Assembly (NCBI RefSeq): GCF_011397635.1
Contig: NC_064755.1
Coordinates: forward strand, 23,852,559-23,916,558
Source: Epinephelus fuscoguttatus
Taxonomy: Eukaryota > Chordata > Actinopteri > Perciformes > Serranidae
Length of the DNA: 64,000 nucleotides
Reading direction: 5' to 3'
The translations under genes and the position numbers were made by a program. The notes under the pieces are model-generated. The model made no database searches and had not been told where the DNA came from. It saw only the letters and a list, made by a program, of their open reading frames with translations. Every line of letters starts with the position of its first letter. Position 1 is the stretch's first letter. Shown here piece by piece: positions 33,101 through 45,500 of the stretch.

Positions 33101-36100
33101 GGGCTATCATACAAAATGTTGTTCTCAGGACAACAACTACTTGGCAAAATTAGGAATGTGCCCCTATATTGTCAGTATTAGCATTGTAAAAGAGGGAAAT
33201 GCCATGATGATGCATGCACAAAAGATTACACTTGTTTTGGTAAGCTGCAGAAACTATAGAGCAGCACATACTAGAACATGATAAATGGCAGACACAGATG
33301 TTGATTTGTACTTCCCAGAGGAGGACACATATTGTACTTTAAGATACTCATATGGTGCCAACAGCCCAAATGCACATGTCCAGCGGATTATGCAACATTG
33401 TTTTTTTTCCATCAAGGCTCTCTCGTACACCCCACAGCAGATTGTTGGTCTGTCTGGTCAGACATTCACACGTACATATTCACACCAACAGATAATTTTT
33501 ATATTTTCCACCTCATCTAACCTGCTTGTTAGTGGACTGTGGGAGGACCCCAACACCCCACCCCCCTGTAAACAGGCATTTCCATCTGATCAGATCCAAA
33601 CTTAGGACTCTCTTGCTGTGAAGTGATAATAAAACTATACTGAACCACTGTGTTGGCCATGCAGACTTAAACAAGAGAAGGGATTTTACAATATTTCTGC
33701 CTATAACTGATTGGCAAAGGAACATTTTTTAAATATTTTATATGTAGGCTACTTAATAAAAAATGTATAGACTCATAAAAGAAGTTTGTATTTATCTGCA
33801 GAGACTACCCTCTGCTAGTATTTTCCTATTTTCGTCTTAGATTGCTATGTTTGGGACGTTCCTGGGCACAGTGCGCAGTTGAGGTCTGGATTTTATAAAA
33901 AGGTAGTGACCAGTTGCCAGGCCATGCATCCAAAAGGAAGCTAGGAAAATCATGGACACATTACCAAAAAACATCAAATGGACAAAGCTCTTTTCAAAAC
34001 AAGAATAAATCTAAATGTACCTTTGCTGGTGAAACTGTTCACAAACAGTAACTGACAAAGCCTGTATAGTAGACCTAGTAGGCCTTTCAATTTATTTTTC
34101 TTATTAACAGTTGTTTTCTTTGTATACTTTCTAAAGGGGGATTATTTTTTGCAAAACCTATGAGGTCAAAGCGCTACGTGACCATGTTGGACCCGTTTGA
34201 GCATCGCTATGGCAGCATGTTCACTGCAACCCTACTGATTCCTGCTTTGGTCAGTGATATTTTGTGGGTTGCCTGCATCCTTGCTGCTCTGGGTAAGTAA
34301 CACTTTGTGCAATCTTAAACAAATTTTTTGAAGTGGCATTGAATGGGGAATTTTTCCATGGTGAGTGCATTACATACAGTAGATGTCTGTAGTAGTAGTA
34401 GCATGCCCCAGTTTGGAGAAGCAGCTGAAGTGCTGACACGAAAGCTACTGCTGTAGACAAGGGCCACAGTGAGTTATTTTAGCCAGCTAAAAAAGCCCTA
34501 CATTAAAAAAAAACATTCAACAACAGTTCAGTTGTATTCTATATTGAGAGCAGTGTCACAGCTTCACCTTTCTGTCAGACAGCCTGTTCTCATGGGGTCT
34601 GATGGGGTTAAGGACTTACATTCCTCCTGTCAAAGTCACCAGACTCCACTGAGAAAAACAGCTACTTTAGCTTGCTGAACAAGGGAGCCTCTGGTCTACT
34701 GCTGCTTTTGTCGGTTAGTGAGTTTCTGTCAGTGTGTGACTATATTGAATCCAAACTAGCCCTTTAAACACCCAACAAACTCACACAATAATACAAACAA
34801 AACTGATGGAGGCAGCAGTGGAGGGCAGTTCTTGTGTTCAGTAATGTTAAATCACTGTTGGAGTCTGGCTTTGAAATAAGGAATATAATGGCTTCAGGTG
34901 CTGTCAGAAGTCTCAGTGTGATGATAAGGTAAAACAGATATACAGGCGGTAAGGTAGAAGATTGTCAGTATAGTGTACACTTAAACTGATTATCTATTGT
35001 GTTAGGCTAGACTTTTTAAGGCCCTGGTCACACATAAAGCATTTTAGCAACTGGAGGTGCCTTTTTGTAATTATTTAAATCAGAATTAAGCTTTTTGTTT
35101 GCTGTTTTTGCATTGCACCTTGTGTTTCTGTGCACTAGGCGCCCAGTTGAAAAAAACTTGAAAAATGCCTCACGTAACCTCTTCTTTCATTATCTCTTTT
35201 ACCATTGTCCAATCAGATGATTTGAGAGGCGGGCCTTCTGTGGTGGTCACAACAACAAGCTTACGGTTGATAAAAAAATGGAGAAAAAACTGGTAGTGGT
35301 TGCTGGATACCCAGAGCTATACGGCTTGGTGATAGACAGCAGGTTGTCAAACTGCCCCTGAGTCATCCTAAAATATGCCTGGAAACAGCCATCATCCAGG
35401 AGAAGCTCCTGGACCGACTGGTGGTACTCCCCATGATCCACCCTCTTTTTTTTAGGGTCTCATGTACCCACACAGATCTCCGTTTCCCTGTGCCCAACAA
35501 ACTATTTACTGACAGCTTCTCATCCTCAACCAGAGCTAGAGCAAGTACCTTCTGTCTGTCCATTTAAGGGACTAGATACCAATTACTGGACTAGAATGAT
35601 TATACAGGAATGTTAGTGTAAGGACATGATAAGATAGTTGCCTGGCAACAATAAAAAGGCGCAACGAGCATTTTTTTTTCTTTAACTAGTTGCATTCAAT
35701 TAAAAAAAAAAGGCAGTGCGGTGTGCAACCTGCAGAATAATTTCTGTGTGATTCCCAGTCAGACTCCAGCCTTTTCAGAAACGGAGAGCGTGCCGACTGA
35801 CATCTACTGTATGTAATACACTGACTATGGATAAGTACCTCGTACAGTCCCACTTCAAAAGATCCGAACTATCCCTTTAATGCTACGATTCTCCTATAAT
35901 CCATCACATTGCGTTTTTGTTTTTCACTTCTGATGTAATGCTTTTGTTTTATTTCCAGGAGGAACGATGAGCATAATTCTCGGGCTTTCGTCTGCCCTCT
36001 CCATCATTATCTCGGCAGCTGTCTCCATCATCTACACATTATTAGGGGGCCTCTACTCTGTGGCATATACTGATATCATCCAGCTTTCCTTCATCTTTGT

Positions 36101-39100
36101 CAGCCTGGTGAGAAACACAGGGATTTCAATAAAATAGCAAGTGACAGAAATGACGAAGGGAGCGGGGGGGAGGATGGAGGGAAGGCGACAGAAATAATGG
36201 GACTTAAATGAGACAGATAAATATGTTCACAATGAAGTATGTTTACAAAAGAAAGTAAGTTATTGCGTGCTTAATTTGTTCTCAGTTTTGATATAACGGC
36301 TGTTTTTTTTCTGTTTCAGTGGCTCTGTATTCCTTTTTTGGTACTCAGTCCTGCAGTAACCGACTTGTCACATATAGTCCACCTCAACCAAACGAATGGA
36401 AACTCATGGATCGGGGAGTTGAAGCTGGCAGATGCAGGGAAATGGGTGGATGAGATGCTGCTATTGGTTAGATTTTAATCTTTATTTTGTGTCACTGTGT
36501 GTGTAGTAGAGTCAGGGAATTGAAATACCACCTCCTTAGCTGTGTCATTGCACACATGGAATCACCACAGAATGTACTGTAGGACTAGTATAGATTTCTT
36601 ATACTGTACATCCGGGTACATCATTAATTCATCATTGGAGCTTTTCAGTCATGGAAAAATCCAGACTGAATTTACCAAAATGTCTCAGAAAATCAGTGTT
36701 GTCTGTTAGAGTTATTAATGTGAACTTATAGTCATACATAGAAAAGACACTCTGACCATAGGTATATAAATTACTTATTATTTTCCAGCATGCCTCAGGT
36801 GAACGAAGAATTCAAAAACAGAAAATTCTTGATGAATTGAAGTCACTGGGGTCTGCTTTTAAACAACACAACATTATCAAAACATCTGTCACACAACTCA
36901 TGCAGTATATTTCAGGCCTCATTTATCCAGCTGTGTGCTCAGTACCTCTCAAACACACAGCCCTGTCCAATGAACCAAAACCCAAAAGTGACTAAAACTT
37001 ATCTATACTCTCTTTAAAGCCAGACTCCATTGACAAAACAGTATTTTTACCTCACTGAACATGGGATTAACTGGTCTGCCACTGCCTCGATCAGTTAGTT
37101 TCCTTGTGTTTTTGTGTCACACAATAACACAAACTACCTATCAAAGCAGCAGAAGACCAGCAGCTCCCGTGTTCAGCAAGGTAAAATTATTGTTTTTGTC
37201 AAGAGGAGTATGGCTTTGAAGAGAGGATTGAGGAGTGTCACTTTTAGTGTGGTCCCGTGTCAGAAAGGGCTATCTGTTTGGGAAGCACTGAGCATACGAC
37301 TGTGGAAAAAAGTACCACCTGCACACTCACTTCATGTCACACAAGTTTAATGAAGACAATGGGTGTTTCTCCTCCCGAGGAAGGATCCTGCAGAGGCAAG
37401 GCAAGAGTCCTCCCTATCATCAGTGAACACACATTGGAACAGATTAACGAGTGTCCTCAGGTGACCGTCATTAACTCTCAGCAGACTGAGGAGATTTCAG
37501 TTACTGTGATCATTTTAACACTCTCTAATGTTGTTGGACAGTTTTAAACACATGTATCAGTATTGTCAGAATCACGAGACTTTTAGGGAGAACATATTTC
37601 TGGATCATTTTTAAGAGTAAGTGGAGTAATGAAATAAAGACAACTAAACAACTAAACAAGTTCTAAATTATCATGAACAGTATGAACACAGACTCACACA
37701 CAGAATCTCTCATTTCAAAGTGATCCATATTTTCTGTGTGTGTGACCACACTCTGCCACAGTAATATGAACAGATCTGATCTGATGAGCCATGCTGCTCG
37801 GTAATCCTCTGAAATATGTTCACCTCAAAATAACTGAGTGATGCTTTGACCTGCAGGATATTTTGATGTCTTTACTCTGGCCGTTCTCACCGCGATTCCC
37901 CCGAAAAATACACCTACTGAAACTGACAGAATGAGAGCAGTTATCATGTGGTTATCATGTGAATAGTGGGGGGAGGAGGGGAAGTGGACACTTAGCGCTC
38001 CATCGCTGCTCTGAATGATTCATCTAAAAACTTATGTTTTATCTTAATCATATTATTTCAGAAAATCTCATTATGTGGCAGTGGACACATTGGAAAGTGT
38101 AAATTATGAGGTTTTTGTCAATATTTTTTTCACGCTTGTATGATAAAAACTCGTGGAGACATTAATCCAAATAATCCCCGCCCTCACTTCCAGCAAATCA
38201 TGTCCTGTGCAAAGCATTGTGGGGATTTTATACCCGCAGAGGATCCACACATGCATCCTTCAAATTTCTCTGAAAGAAGGACTCAGTCCTTGAAACTCTG
38301 AAGGATCCTTGACATTGGAATAGTCCTTCGGCGGGGGTCGATGTAGTAGCGTCCTTCAAATTCGGCTGTTTGAGGATCCTTCCTTGACCTTGAGAAACAC
38401 CTAATGTTTCAGTCCTACTTGGATCTTAAAGTGATAGTTCACCCAAAAATGACAATTCGCTCACTTTCTACTCACCCCTGTGCTGATGTGACGATGGGTG
38501 AGGATCTCCAGTTCACAAAACATTCCCAGAAATTGAAGTGAACGGTGACCAGTTTTAAAATGTAAAACAAGAACACAAACCCCCCCACAAAATGTCTCCA
38601 TACTGCTCATATGGTGTAATCCTAGTGTCCATAAACTGTGACGTGCAAATTTGACCCGAAATTTGTCAACTGTAGCCTCTTAGCCTGGAGCTGCATGCAC
38701 GTACACATGCGTCGGCACAATGGTAATTTCTCCCGTTTCTAATAAGACCAAGTTTCTCATCAATTTCATTTTTATAATTGAGAGTTGGGTCTTAATCGGT
38801 CTGTTCCTAATAAATGGGATAAGACAACTGTCGTTCAACTTCTTTGATGTCATTTTCACAATTTAGAATGCTAATTGCACCACCTTTATCAGCAGACATT
38901 TTGTAGTTCTAACAAAACTTCATGTTCCTTTCCACTGCACGATGGTACAGTGGTTAGCATTGTCGCCTCACAGCTAGAGGTTCCTGACCTGCGGTGCGGA
39001 GCCTGCATGTTCTCTTCGTGTCAGCGTGGATTTTCTCCGGGTGCTCCAGCTTCCTCCCACAGTCCAAAGACATGCAGGTTAATTGGTGACTCTAAATTGT

Positions 39101-41253
39101 CCTTAGGTGTGAATGTGAGTGAATGGTTGTCTGTCTCTATGTGTCAGCCCTGTGATAGTCTTGCAACCTGTCCAGGGTGTATACTCTCTTCTTTTATTCA
39201 AGATAAATATACCCATGATAACCTTTTCCACAAGTCTACAGTAGGTGTCAGTAGAAGCATTTCTAAATCTAGGGGGCAAAAGATAGATATAGCTTGAATA
39301 ACCTGGAAACCCTGATAGGAAAATTGTTTTGCTCTGAGTGGGGCAAAGAGCTAGTAGAGTTTGCACTGATAACATTAGATTCGGTATGCCACACGTATTT
39401 ACTGGGTTCCCATTATACACCTTACTGCAGGAAAAAAACTCAATCTCAGATTATAATAGAATTTCTCAAAATATACTGACTTTTCAAACGCTGTCTTCAT
39501 TAAACCTGTGTGCAGGCATTACTTTTTTCCTCTTGTATGCTGTCTTTTGATAGCCTTGCATCTACGTGATGTGCATATCATTATTCACTCTAAAATGTCC
39601 ATTACATCAATTCACTCAGAATTTTCTCAATTTTTGGATTATTCCTTCACTGGAGGCATCGAGAAAAAAGTTTTCTACACCAATTCAGTGTAACATGGTG
39701 AACAATTGCTACACAAATAGTCATTTTGGGGGGTGAAGTATTTCTCTAACAGGCCTTTCACAGCAGATGTTTTGTCTCGTCATGGTAGGAAAAGCAGTGA
39801 GAACACTTAATATAGAGAATTGAAGTTCACAATCATCTGTCTGGATTTTTTGTGTGTTTTCTTTGCATGTATGTGTATGCTGTAGGCTTTAGGGGGGCTG
39901 GCCTATCAAGCTCTGTACCAGAGGATCCTCTCCGCAGCCTCGTCTGCTCAGGCCCAGGTCACCTGCTTTGTTGCTGCCGTGACAGCTTTTGTTATGGGAA
40001 TCCCCTCTGTGGTGATCGGAGCAGTGGCTGCCTCTGCAGGTACACATGAATGTAAACACTCAGCTGTGCACATACAGTACACACACACAGACACACACAC
40101 CAGGCATTTGTGTATTTTCAAATGCATGTATTCATGTTCTAACAATTAGGATCCACCACCATGCACGTGTATGTGTGTGTGGAAAAACTTCCTGGTAATG
40201 GTCAGCATATCTTACTAACTATGGTAGGACATTAGCCTGCATTCAAACATTTTGCTTCCTCCCTAGTGCTTTTTTATTTATTTCTTTATTTATTTTCTTT
40301 ATTTTTTTTGATGCCATCACCATAACTTTAAAAGCTTCTTCCCCTCCCATTATTCTTTTCCTCTCGACCCTGACTGTCTCTTTCTCTACCTCTATGTCTC
40401 CTCCTCTCTCTTCCTCTCCTTTTCTCTAAGACTGGAACCAGACAGCGTATGGTCTACCCCCTCCTTTTGAACGAGGGGAGGCAGGGAAGATCCTGCCACT
40501 GGCTCTGCACTACCTCACACCCACCTGGTTGTCAGTGTTAGGCATTGGTTCTGTGGCGGCAGCAGTTATGTCCTCCATGGACTCTGTGCTGCTGTCCTCA
40601 GCATCCATGTTTACACAAAACATATACAAGACGACTTTCAGGAAGCAGGTGTGTGTGTGAGTGTGTTGTGTGTGTTTGGTTCAGCATGAAGCATAGTAAT
40701 TCAATTTTTATCGTCCCCTTTCTCTTCCTTCTCGCAGGCCTCGCAGTGGGAGCTGCAGTGGGTGATCCGGGTTAGCGTGCTGGTGGTGGGCCTGGCAGGA
40801 ACAGGCCTGGCCTTTGGTGATGACAGCGTGTTCAGTCTCTGGCTGATAAGCGGGGACCTCCTCTACTGCGTGGTCCTCCCGCAGCTCATCTGCGTACTGC
40901 ACTCCACCAGCGCTAATACCTACGGGGCCATCAGTGGCTATATTCTGGGACTGCTGCTGCGCGGGGCGAGCGGGGAGCCGATGCTTGGGATCCCTCCTCT
41001 TATTCTGTACCCCGGCTGGACGGAGGTGGATGGAGTTATCACGCAGTACTTTCCCTTCAGGACTGTTGCCATGCTTTCCTCTGTGATATGTATTATTTCA
41101 GTGTCCTTGCTGGTGAACCTAGGCTTCTGTCACCAAGTAATTCCTCAGTCCTGGGATATACTGGGAGTGTTTGATGAGAAAAAAGAGGCAGAGGGGGAGG
41201 TAATACCTGTTCCTCAGGGGGAGAAGAACAGTTTCCTTTCTACAAAATTATAG
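30101..41253 (+). CDS. slc5a7-like: High-affinity choline transporter (SLC5A7/CHT1-like), eight coding exons, one frame break
   Basis: SLC5 sodium:solute symporters of the CHT1 branch import choline across the plasma membrane, feeding acetylcholine synthesis in neurons. Exons: 30101-30284, 30415-30528, 34137-34293, 35959-36107, 36320-36466, 39886-40039, 40431-40648, 40738-41253. All have GT-AG limits and each reads as CHT1: [79 protein letters not shown] and [16 protein letters not shown]. Multiple hydrophobic helices are present throughout. The exons sum to 1639 bp, one base more than 546 codons. The surplus is in exon 3, at a five-T run (34260-34264) before TGGGTTGCC. The predicted product otherwise has ~545 aa, somewhat shorter than mammalian CHT1 (580), mainly in the C-terminal tail. 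It could be a sequencing error, a null allele or a young pseudogene. Exact orthology to slc5a7 is not proven. Confidence 0.88.
30529..32102 (+). other. Transporter intron 2, first part
   Basis: The stretch has no coding signal. 'atttccctacggggacaata' (31542-31561) resembles a retroposon 3' tail. Otherwise I recognise nothing. Confidence 0.6.
32103..32597. mobile_element. Inverted-repeat element whose ends are short tandem arrays
   Basis: The left end has four imperfect copies of CCATTGGTCCGACATC (32103-32162). The right end (32550-32597) carries the complement (GGGATGTCGGACCAATGGG). The inside is GC-richer than its surroundings and includes 'gtgcctaaacctaaccagac', a common fish repeat word. 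There is no transposase frame. Confidence 0.7.
32598..33779 (+). other. Transporter intron 2, middle part
   Basis: This is AT-rich intron without a gene. 'gctagctagc' and 'gttagc' words recur around 32000-32960, which looks like degenerate repeat sequence. Confidence 0.55.
33780..34065. repeat. Dispersed repeat, copy A
   Basis: This stretch ('gtatttatctgcagagacta' onward) can be aligned over about 280 bp with 46740-47090 ('gtatttatctgcagagagtc' onward). Shared words include 'gaggtc.gg.tttataaaaaggta' and 'tttgctggtg..cctgtt.acaaacaataac'. It ends about 70 bp before transporter exon 3. Confidence 0.7.
34345..35880. repeat. Composite repeat: inverted-repeat element with Harbinger remnant inside
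   Basis: The left part (34365-34440, 'cattacatacagtagatgtc') and right part (35755-35880, 'gactatggataagtacctcg … cttcaaaagatc') match the ends of the family at 11103-11552. In between lie a segment (34630-34930) that recurs at 37010-37260, and a Harbinger-like fragment at 35145-35580. Nesting order is inferred. Confidence 0.6.
35247..35563 (-). pseudogene. Harbinger (PIF/HARBI1-like) transposase fragment
   Basis: On the minus strand, 35563-35460 reads [16 protein letters not shown] and then [13 protein letters not shown] neighbouring frame reads [20 protein letters not shown] then [13 protein letters not shown]. This is the start of the HARBI1-type nuclease (W-V-H … E-Y-H … L … F-R-M … F-D-L-L). 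A frameshift separates the pieces, and the catalytic DDE region is missing. It is a dead, internally deleted copy. Confidence 0.75.
37010..37260. repeat. Dispersed repeat, second copy of 34630-34930
   Basis: 'ccagactccattgacaaaac…cactgaacatgggattaactgg' parallels 'ccagactccactgagaaaaa…gctgaacaagggagcctctgg' at 34639 onward. Both continue through 'tcggttagt.agttt' and 'acacaataacacaaac'-like words. Confidence 0.65.
37362..38402. mobile_element. Inverted-repeat element with GGTGTTTCTC ends
   Basis: The left end GGGTGTTTCTCCTCCCGAGG is followed by AAGGATCCT. The right end AGGATCCTTCCTTGACCTTG continues to AGAAACACC. These are imperfect inverted repeats of about 30 bp. The ~1.04-kb interior has no transposase. 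It lies in transporter intron 5. Confidence 0.65.
38425..38660 (+). repeat. Fish repeat starting AAAGTGATAGTTCACCC
   Basis: AAAGTGATAGTTCACCCAAA at 38429 is the well-known start of a high-copy fish inverted-repeat family. The matching right end was not found, so this is a one-ended fragment. Confidence 0.6.
38760..38905 (-). pseudogene. Penelope-like retroelement fragment
   Basis: Minus-strand translation from about 38875 gives [20 protein letters not shown], then ERQLSYPIY followed by stops and a [10 protein letters not shown]-like stretch. The ADKGG … RQL … FY … DPT layout is typical of fish Penelope-like elements just before the reverse transcriptase. It is short and broken by two stops. 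Confidence 0.45.
38939..39182 (+). repeat. tRNA-SINE-like teleost repeat (copy 2)
   Basis: It begins 'acgatggtacagtggttagc', which resembles a tRNA A-box region. It continues with 'cctgcatgttctcttcgtgt', 'agtccaaagacatgcaggtt' and 'gtgatagtcttgcaacctgt'. It matches 20740-21052 and, on the other strand, 42317-42590. Confidence 0.8.
39183..39885 (+). other. End of transporter intron 5
   Basis: Open frames here on both strands are short and unlike any family I know. The stretch leads into the acceptor at 39884-39885. It may include further decayed retroelement sequence next to the Penelope-like fragment. Confidence 0.5.
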
Positions 41254-42316
41254 GCTTAACTTAAGTACAACCTCAGCCAAAGTATACCCGAACCTCTTTT
41301 TATGCAAATTCTTACCAACCTTCTTCTGCACAGACTATTTACGCACACTCTTACATGTACTGTATATTAAACACATTAATAGTGAATTATAGGCTTTATA
41401 TGCACCAAACTTTAACCAGCAGTATGTGGGAAAGGATTTGGGGGAGGCAGAGTTTAGACGTGCTGGGTGCCTCTTTTTAACAGAACAGGATTAAAGACAC
41501 ATATTAAGACCTCAAGATTCTGACTTTAACATCAGAAGTCAAGTTTTTTCCACATCGTCCTAAACCTCATAAAAATGAACCTTTTTCCTAAATTGTCAGC
41601 CCCCAGCAACAAACATTTTCGTAGTTTCTTAATCTACTCCCCTCCGTTCAAACCTTTTCAGTAAATTAAGTTAAGCCCAGGTGGAGTTATTTTTCAATCG
41701 TGTGATCGTTGTTGTACTTTCTAAGAAATTCCGCCTCTTTGCATTTATGAAGCACTGAGGGGACAAAGCAATGCTTTTAGAGATGCAATACTTGAGATGC
41801 TGAGGTTAAGGATACCTCCAAAACAAAAACAAAAAGTCCAGCAGGACTTGCCTGCTTGTGGAAATGTTTATTATGTTTTTAAAGGGATCATTGCTGAAGG
41901 ACCTTCAAGATATAGAACTGCTATTTTTAGATGTTTTGTGATTGCAAGTGTTCATAAAAACAAAACCTCATAAGTTTGTTATCTTTGCATCTGATGAGAT
42001 TTGTGTTTTCATTTGTGTGTGGGAATGTGTGTGTGTGTATGTGAGAGCACAAGCACAACCTACTTGCTCAAAACAAATGATTGTACATAGGGTAGAGTGC
42101 CACAACTTCTGCTACACCACCTTTAAATGACACTGCACTTCTTTCCACGTGCATCACTGAATGACACCATCTTAAATGGTGTCAAAAAATACAACCCAGG
42201 GGCCAAAACTGGCCTGCAAAAGGGTCCAATCCGGCCTACTGGATGACTTTACACACCTAATAGTGATGCACTTGTGAAGGCTGAGAGGTGCCAGGTTTCA
42301 GGAGCAAGTTAGGCAG
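41254..42316 (+). other. Transporter 3' UTR and flank
   Basis: This follows the transporter stop. No canonical AATAAA lies within the first 200 bp after the stop; an ATTAAA lies near 41490. The 3' end cannot be placed. No other gene is visible. Confidence 0.5.
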
Positions 42317-42590
42317 TGAGTACATATTCATTCATTCATTTTCTGTAACCGCTTATCCTCTTGAGGGTCACAGGGGGCTGGAGCCTATCCCAGCTGGCAC
42401 TGGGTGAGAGGCAAGTACACCCTGGACAGGTTGCCAGACTATCACAGGGCTGACATAGAGACAGACAACCATTCACGCTCACATTCACACCTACGGCTAA
42501 TTTAGAGTCACTAATTAACCTGCATGTCTTTGGACTGTGGGAGGAAGCTGGAGTACCCAGGTTCGAACTCAGGGTGGAGGGGGGCAATGG
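42317..42590 (-). repeat. tRNA-SINE-like teleost repeat (copy 3, reverse)
   Basis: 'cattttctgtaaccgcttat', 'ggctggagcctatcccagct', 'agagacagacaaccattcac', 'taacctgcatgtctttggac' and 'aggttcgaactcagggtgg' are the reverse complement of copies 1 and 2. The B-box-like GTTCGAA word is present. Confidence 0.85.
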
Positions 42591-45500
42591 TTTTATTAGG
42601 GATCGAATTGGACTGTATGTGGCCCATGACCTTAAATGAGTTTGACACCCCTGCTTTAGAGGACTGATTTGACTTCTAATTCAACATCAGCTTCAAATAC
42701 AGTTCAGTTGCAGTGTCCCTTTTGCAGCAGCAGGGGGCGACATCTAAACACTGAAAGGACCAAACCGGACCAAGTCTCATGAGATGGTGCGTCCCAAAAT
42801 AAATCCTCAAAACAAATGCCGTTTGAAGTTACAGAAAAATAAGCCAGCTGGTTAAGTATTGCTCACCTGTGTTGGCACGTGTTGCATTTACGTCCATTTT
42901 CACATTAAAGTGAACTGTATTTTGTTTCATGCACCTGTTTAACAACAGTGTATGAGACTTGGCAACACACGCTCCCAGTTTGTTTACTTTGTAAAGCAGA
43001 TTTATGACATAACCCATCGTAAGCTTATTATTTTTTTTTATTTTAATCACATAAATTAAATCAATTTACGCACATTCGCTCCTTTTACGCGCAAACTCCA
43101 TCTTTGCGCAAAGAAAGCTGTTTATCAGATTTAATAATTAAGCTCATAAAACTGTACATATCAGGTAAATTAAACATAAATGTGAATGAAGTAGAGTAAT
43201 AGGTTTTTTTTCTGGTAATATGTAAAAGAAAAAATACAAGAAACGAACACATTTCAATAATTCTTTCAATAATCTTAAATGCTTTAATACCGTATTTATT
43301 GATATAGAGAGGATCATGATTAGGGGTGTTCACTTAGTGATTAGTTTCATTTAAATGCTGGAATGTTTATTCTTAATGCCCGGTTTTAAGTTTCATAATA
43401 AAGCAATAAAGGGAAATGTACGCATTTAATATTCTGGTGAGTTTAAAATCAACGACACGCCTTTGCAGAATTACAATCAAAAATAGTCTTCTGAAACTTA
43501 AATATTAGTGATAATAAAACTAAATACCGGGTACTGTATTCCTCACTGTCTCCAGCTGCATGCCCTCTGACTTTTTGACTGACACCACAAACCTGCACTC
43601 AGAATCAAACGTGCCTCAGGATGAACACCGTCGACGCCCATCGCACACCCGTTTGTCATTGCTGCATGTATGGGATGAATGAACATGATAAAAGCAGTGG
43701 GTGCAGTCCTGTCTTCAACGAGGGCTCCATGTCAGATTTTACTGTGGGCCTGTGACGGGGTTGTGCTGTGTAACCTATGGTACAGCTCCAGTGCACAAAA
43801 TAGACTTGATAGCACTGGAGGTCTGAACGTGGTGCTGATCACTCCTGAGGCAAGAACTAATATAATCTGAAATAAAATGCAGCCATTATAAGCATGACCT
43901 TTTTTTATATTGATTAAATAAGTTATCATTTTTTTGGAATTAAAACAGCACAATCACATAAAGCTGGCACTGAATGTCATAAATTAAAAGGGGACAGTTC
44001 ATACAAACGTTCTTTGTGGTTGTAAAGAAAAACTGGATAGTGAGAATAATATAAAATATCTCTGGTGAACCCCATAAAGACTAATTAACACTTTGTATTG
44101 ATGCAAAATCTACTAAAAAAAAGTCCCATTTTAAATTATGTAAAACTGTTTTTACAATCCCTGGCATATTTAATTTGATAATAACAATTTGTAACAAGAC
44201 AAATCTACAAATTTGAATTATTGAAGAATCAAAATAGATGGGTGCTGACTTTATATACACATTCAGTATGAAACAAAAATTGTCTTTATCACCTGCAGCC
44301 AGCTGTTTTTACAAAAGGAATTCAGCCATAGTCAATAATGATTTTTAGCTCCAAACTACACACGTTCTATATAATTTAACCCCCTGAGAACCTCCAGAGG
44401 TAAACAGTAGTTTTAACAGCAACAATATTTCACTCCCTGCAACGATAAAAAATACATGCTGTAATAATATGCTTTTGTTACCACTATCTGCATGAAGTCT
44501 CAGAATATATTTTAATATAATACAATGCTTTTAAAATCTTGTTGATGCACGGTGACCTTGCAAATGCTTGCTTTAATAAAAAGTTAATACAGCTGAACTC
44601 ATTTGAAAGGATGATGAATAACACTATATGTGGACAACGAATCAAGCACAAAGTAAACCTCTTATTCACAGTGAACAATGTTATCATTCAGATATAAGTT
44701 ATTCAGTCAGCAGTGAACAGCCTTGAACGAAATGAATGTCAGATAGCACGGTTTGGACACAGTTGATGCATTTCCCAACAATCTTACATTTTACCTGAAC
44801 AAACTTTGCTACAGCATGATGTAGCATCTTCACATTTTTGACTGAGACAAATACATTTGTCCTGATAAGCAAAACCTCTGTTTTCAAATTTTGTAAGACC
44901 AGGGACAAATTAGTCGGCTAGGGGGCGCTACTAACCCCCTCACATTCCAGTCAACCAAACAGGACTCCTGCGCTGGGATATAACAAAGATTTGCTGAGGG
45001 GTGGGAAACACAAATCTGTTAGAGAATATGCACCATGTTATATAAAGTAAAAATATTAATGATTTTTAAACTACATTTTGACAGAGTGTTCTTGTACAAG
45101 ATCTCAACAGGCAAAATACATGAGCCACCTTACAAAGCATACTCAAACATTACAGTGTTATTGCCTCAGAGACAACTTTCCTGCTTCCTGCTTGTGACCC
45201 CTCACTAGACAGTAACGTCTATTTGAGACCCCTCTGTATAGGCTGCTTGTAAATGACATGTAAGCGCTACAGTTTAGTTAACAGCTGTGAAGTGTGAAGA
45301 TGTAAATCTATCCAGTATTTCACACAAAAAGCCTAGATAAGAGAAAATTCTGAAAATATAAAATTAGTTTTGTGTAGCAGTATTCAGCTTCCAGGGGCGG
45401 GTTTCACCAAAGTGATTTGCAAGCACTGTTTATAGACGGCTTACAAAGTGGCAGCATCCCATTTCACAAACAACTGGCACTTAAACATTGCAGATAAAAT

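Noticed and set aside
42317-42590. tRNA gene suggested by a GTTCGAA B-box-like word
   Set aside because: It is part of a repeated SINE-like unit; no cloverleaf or anticodon stem can be folded around it.
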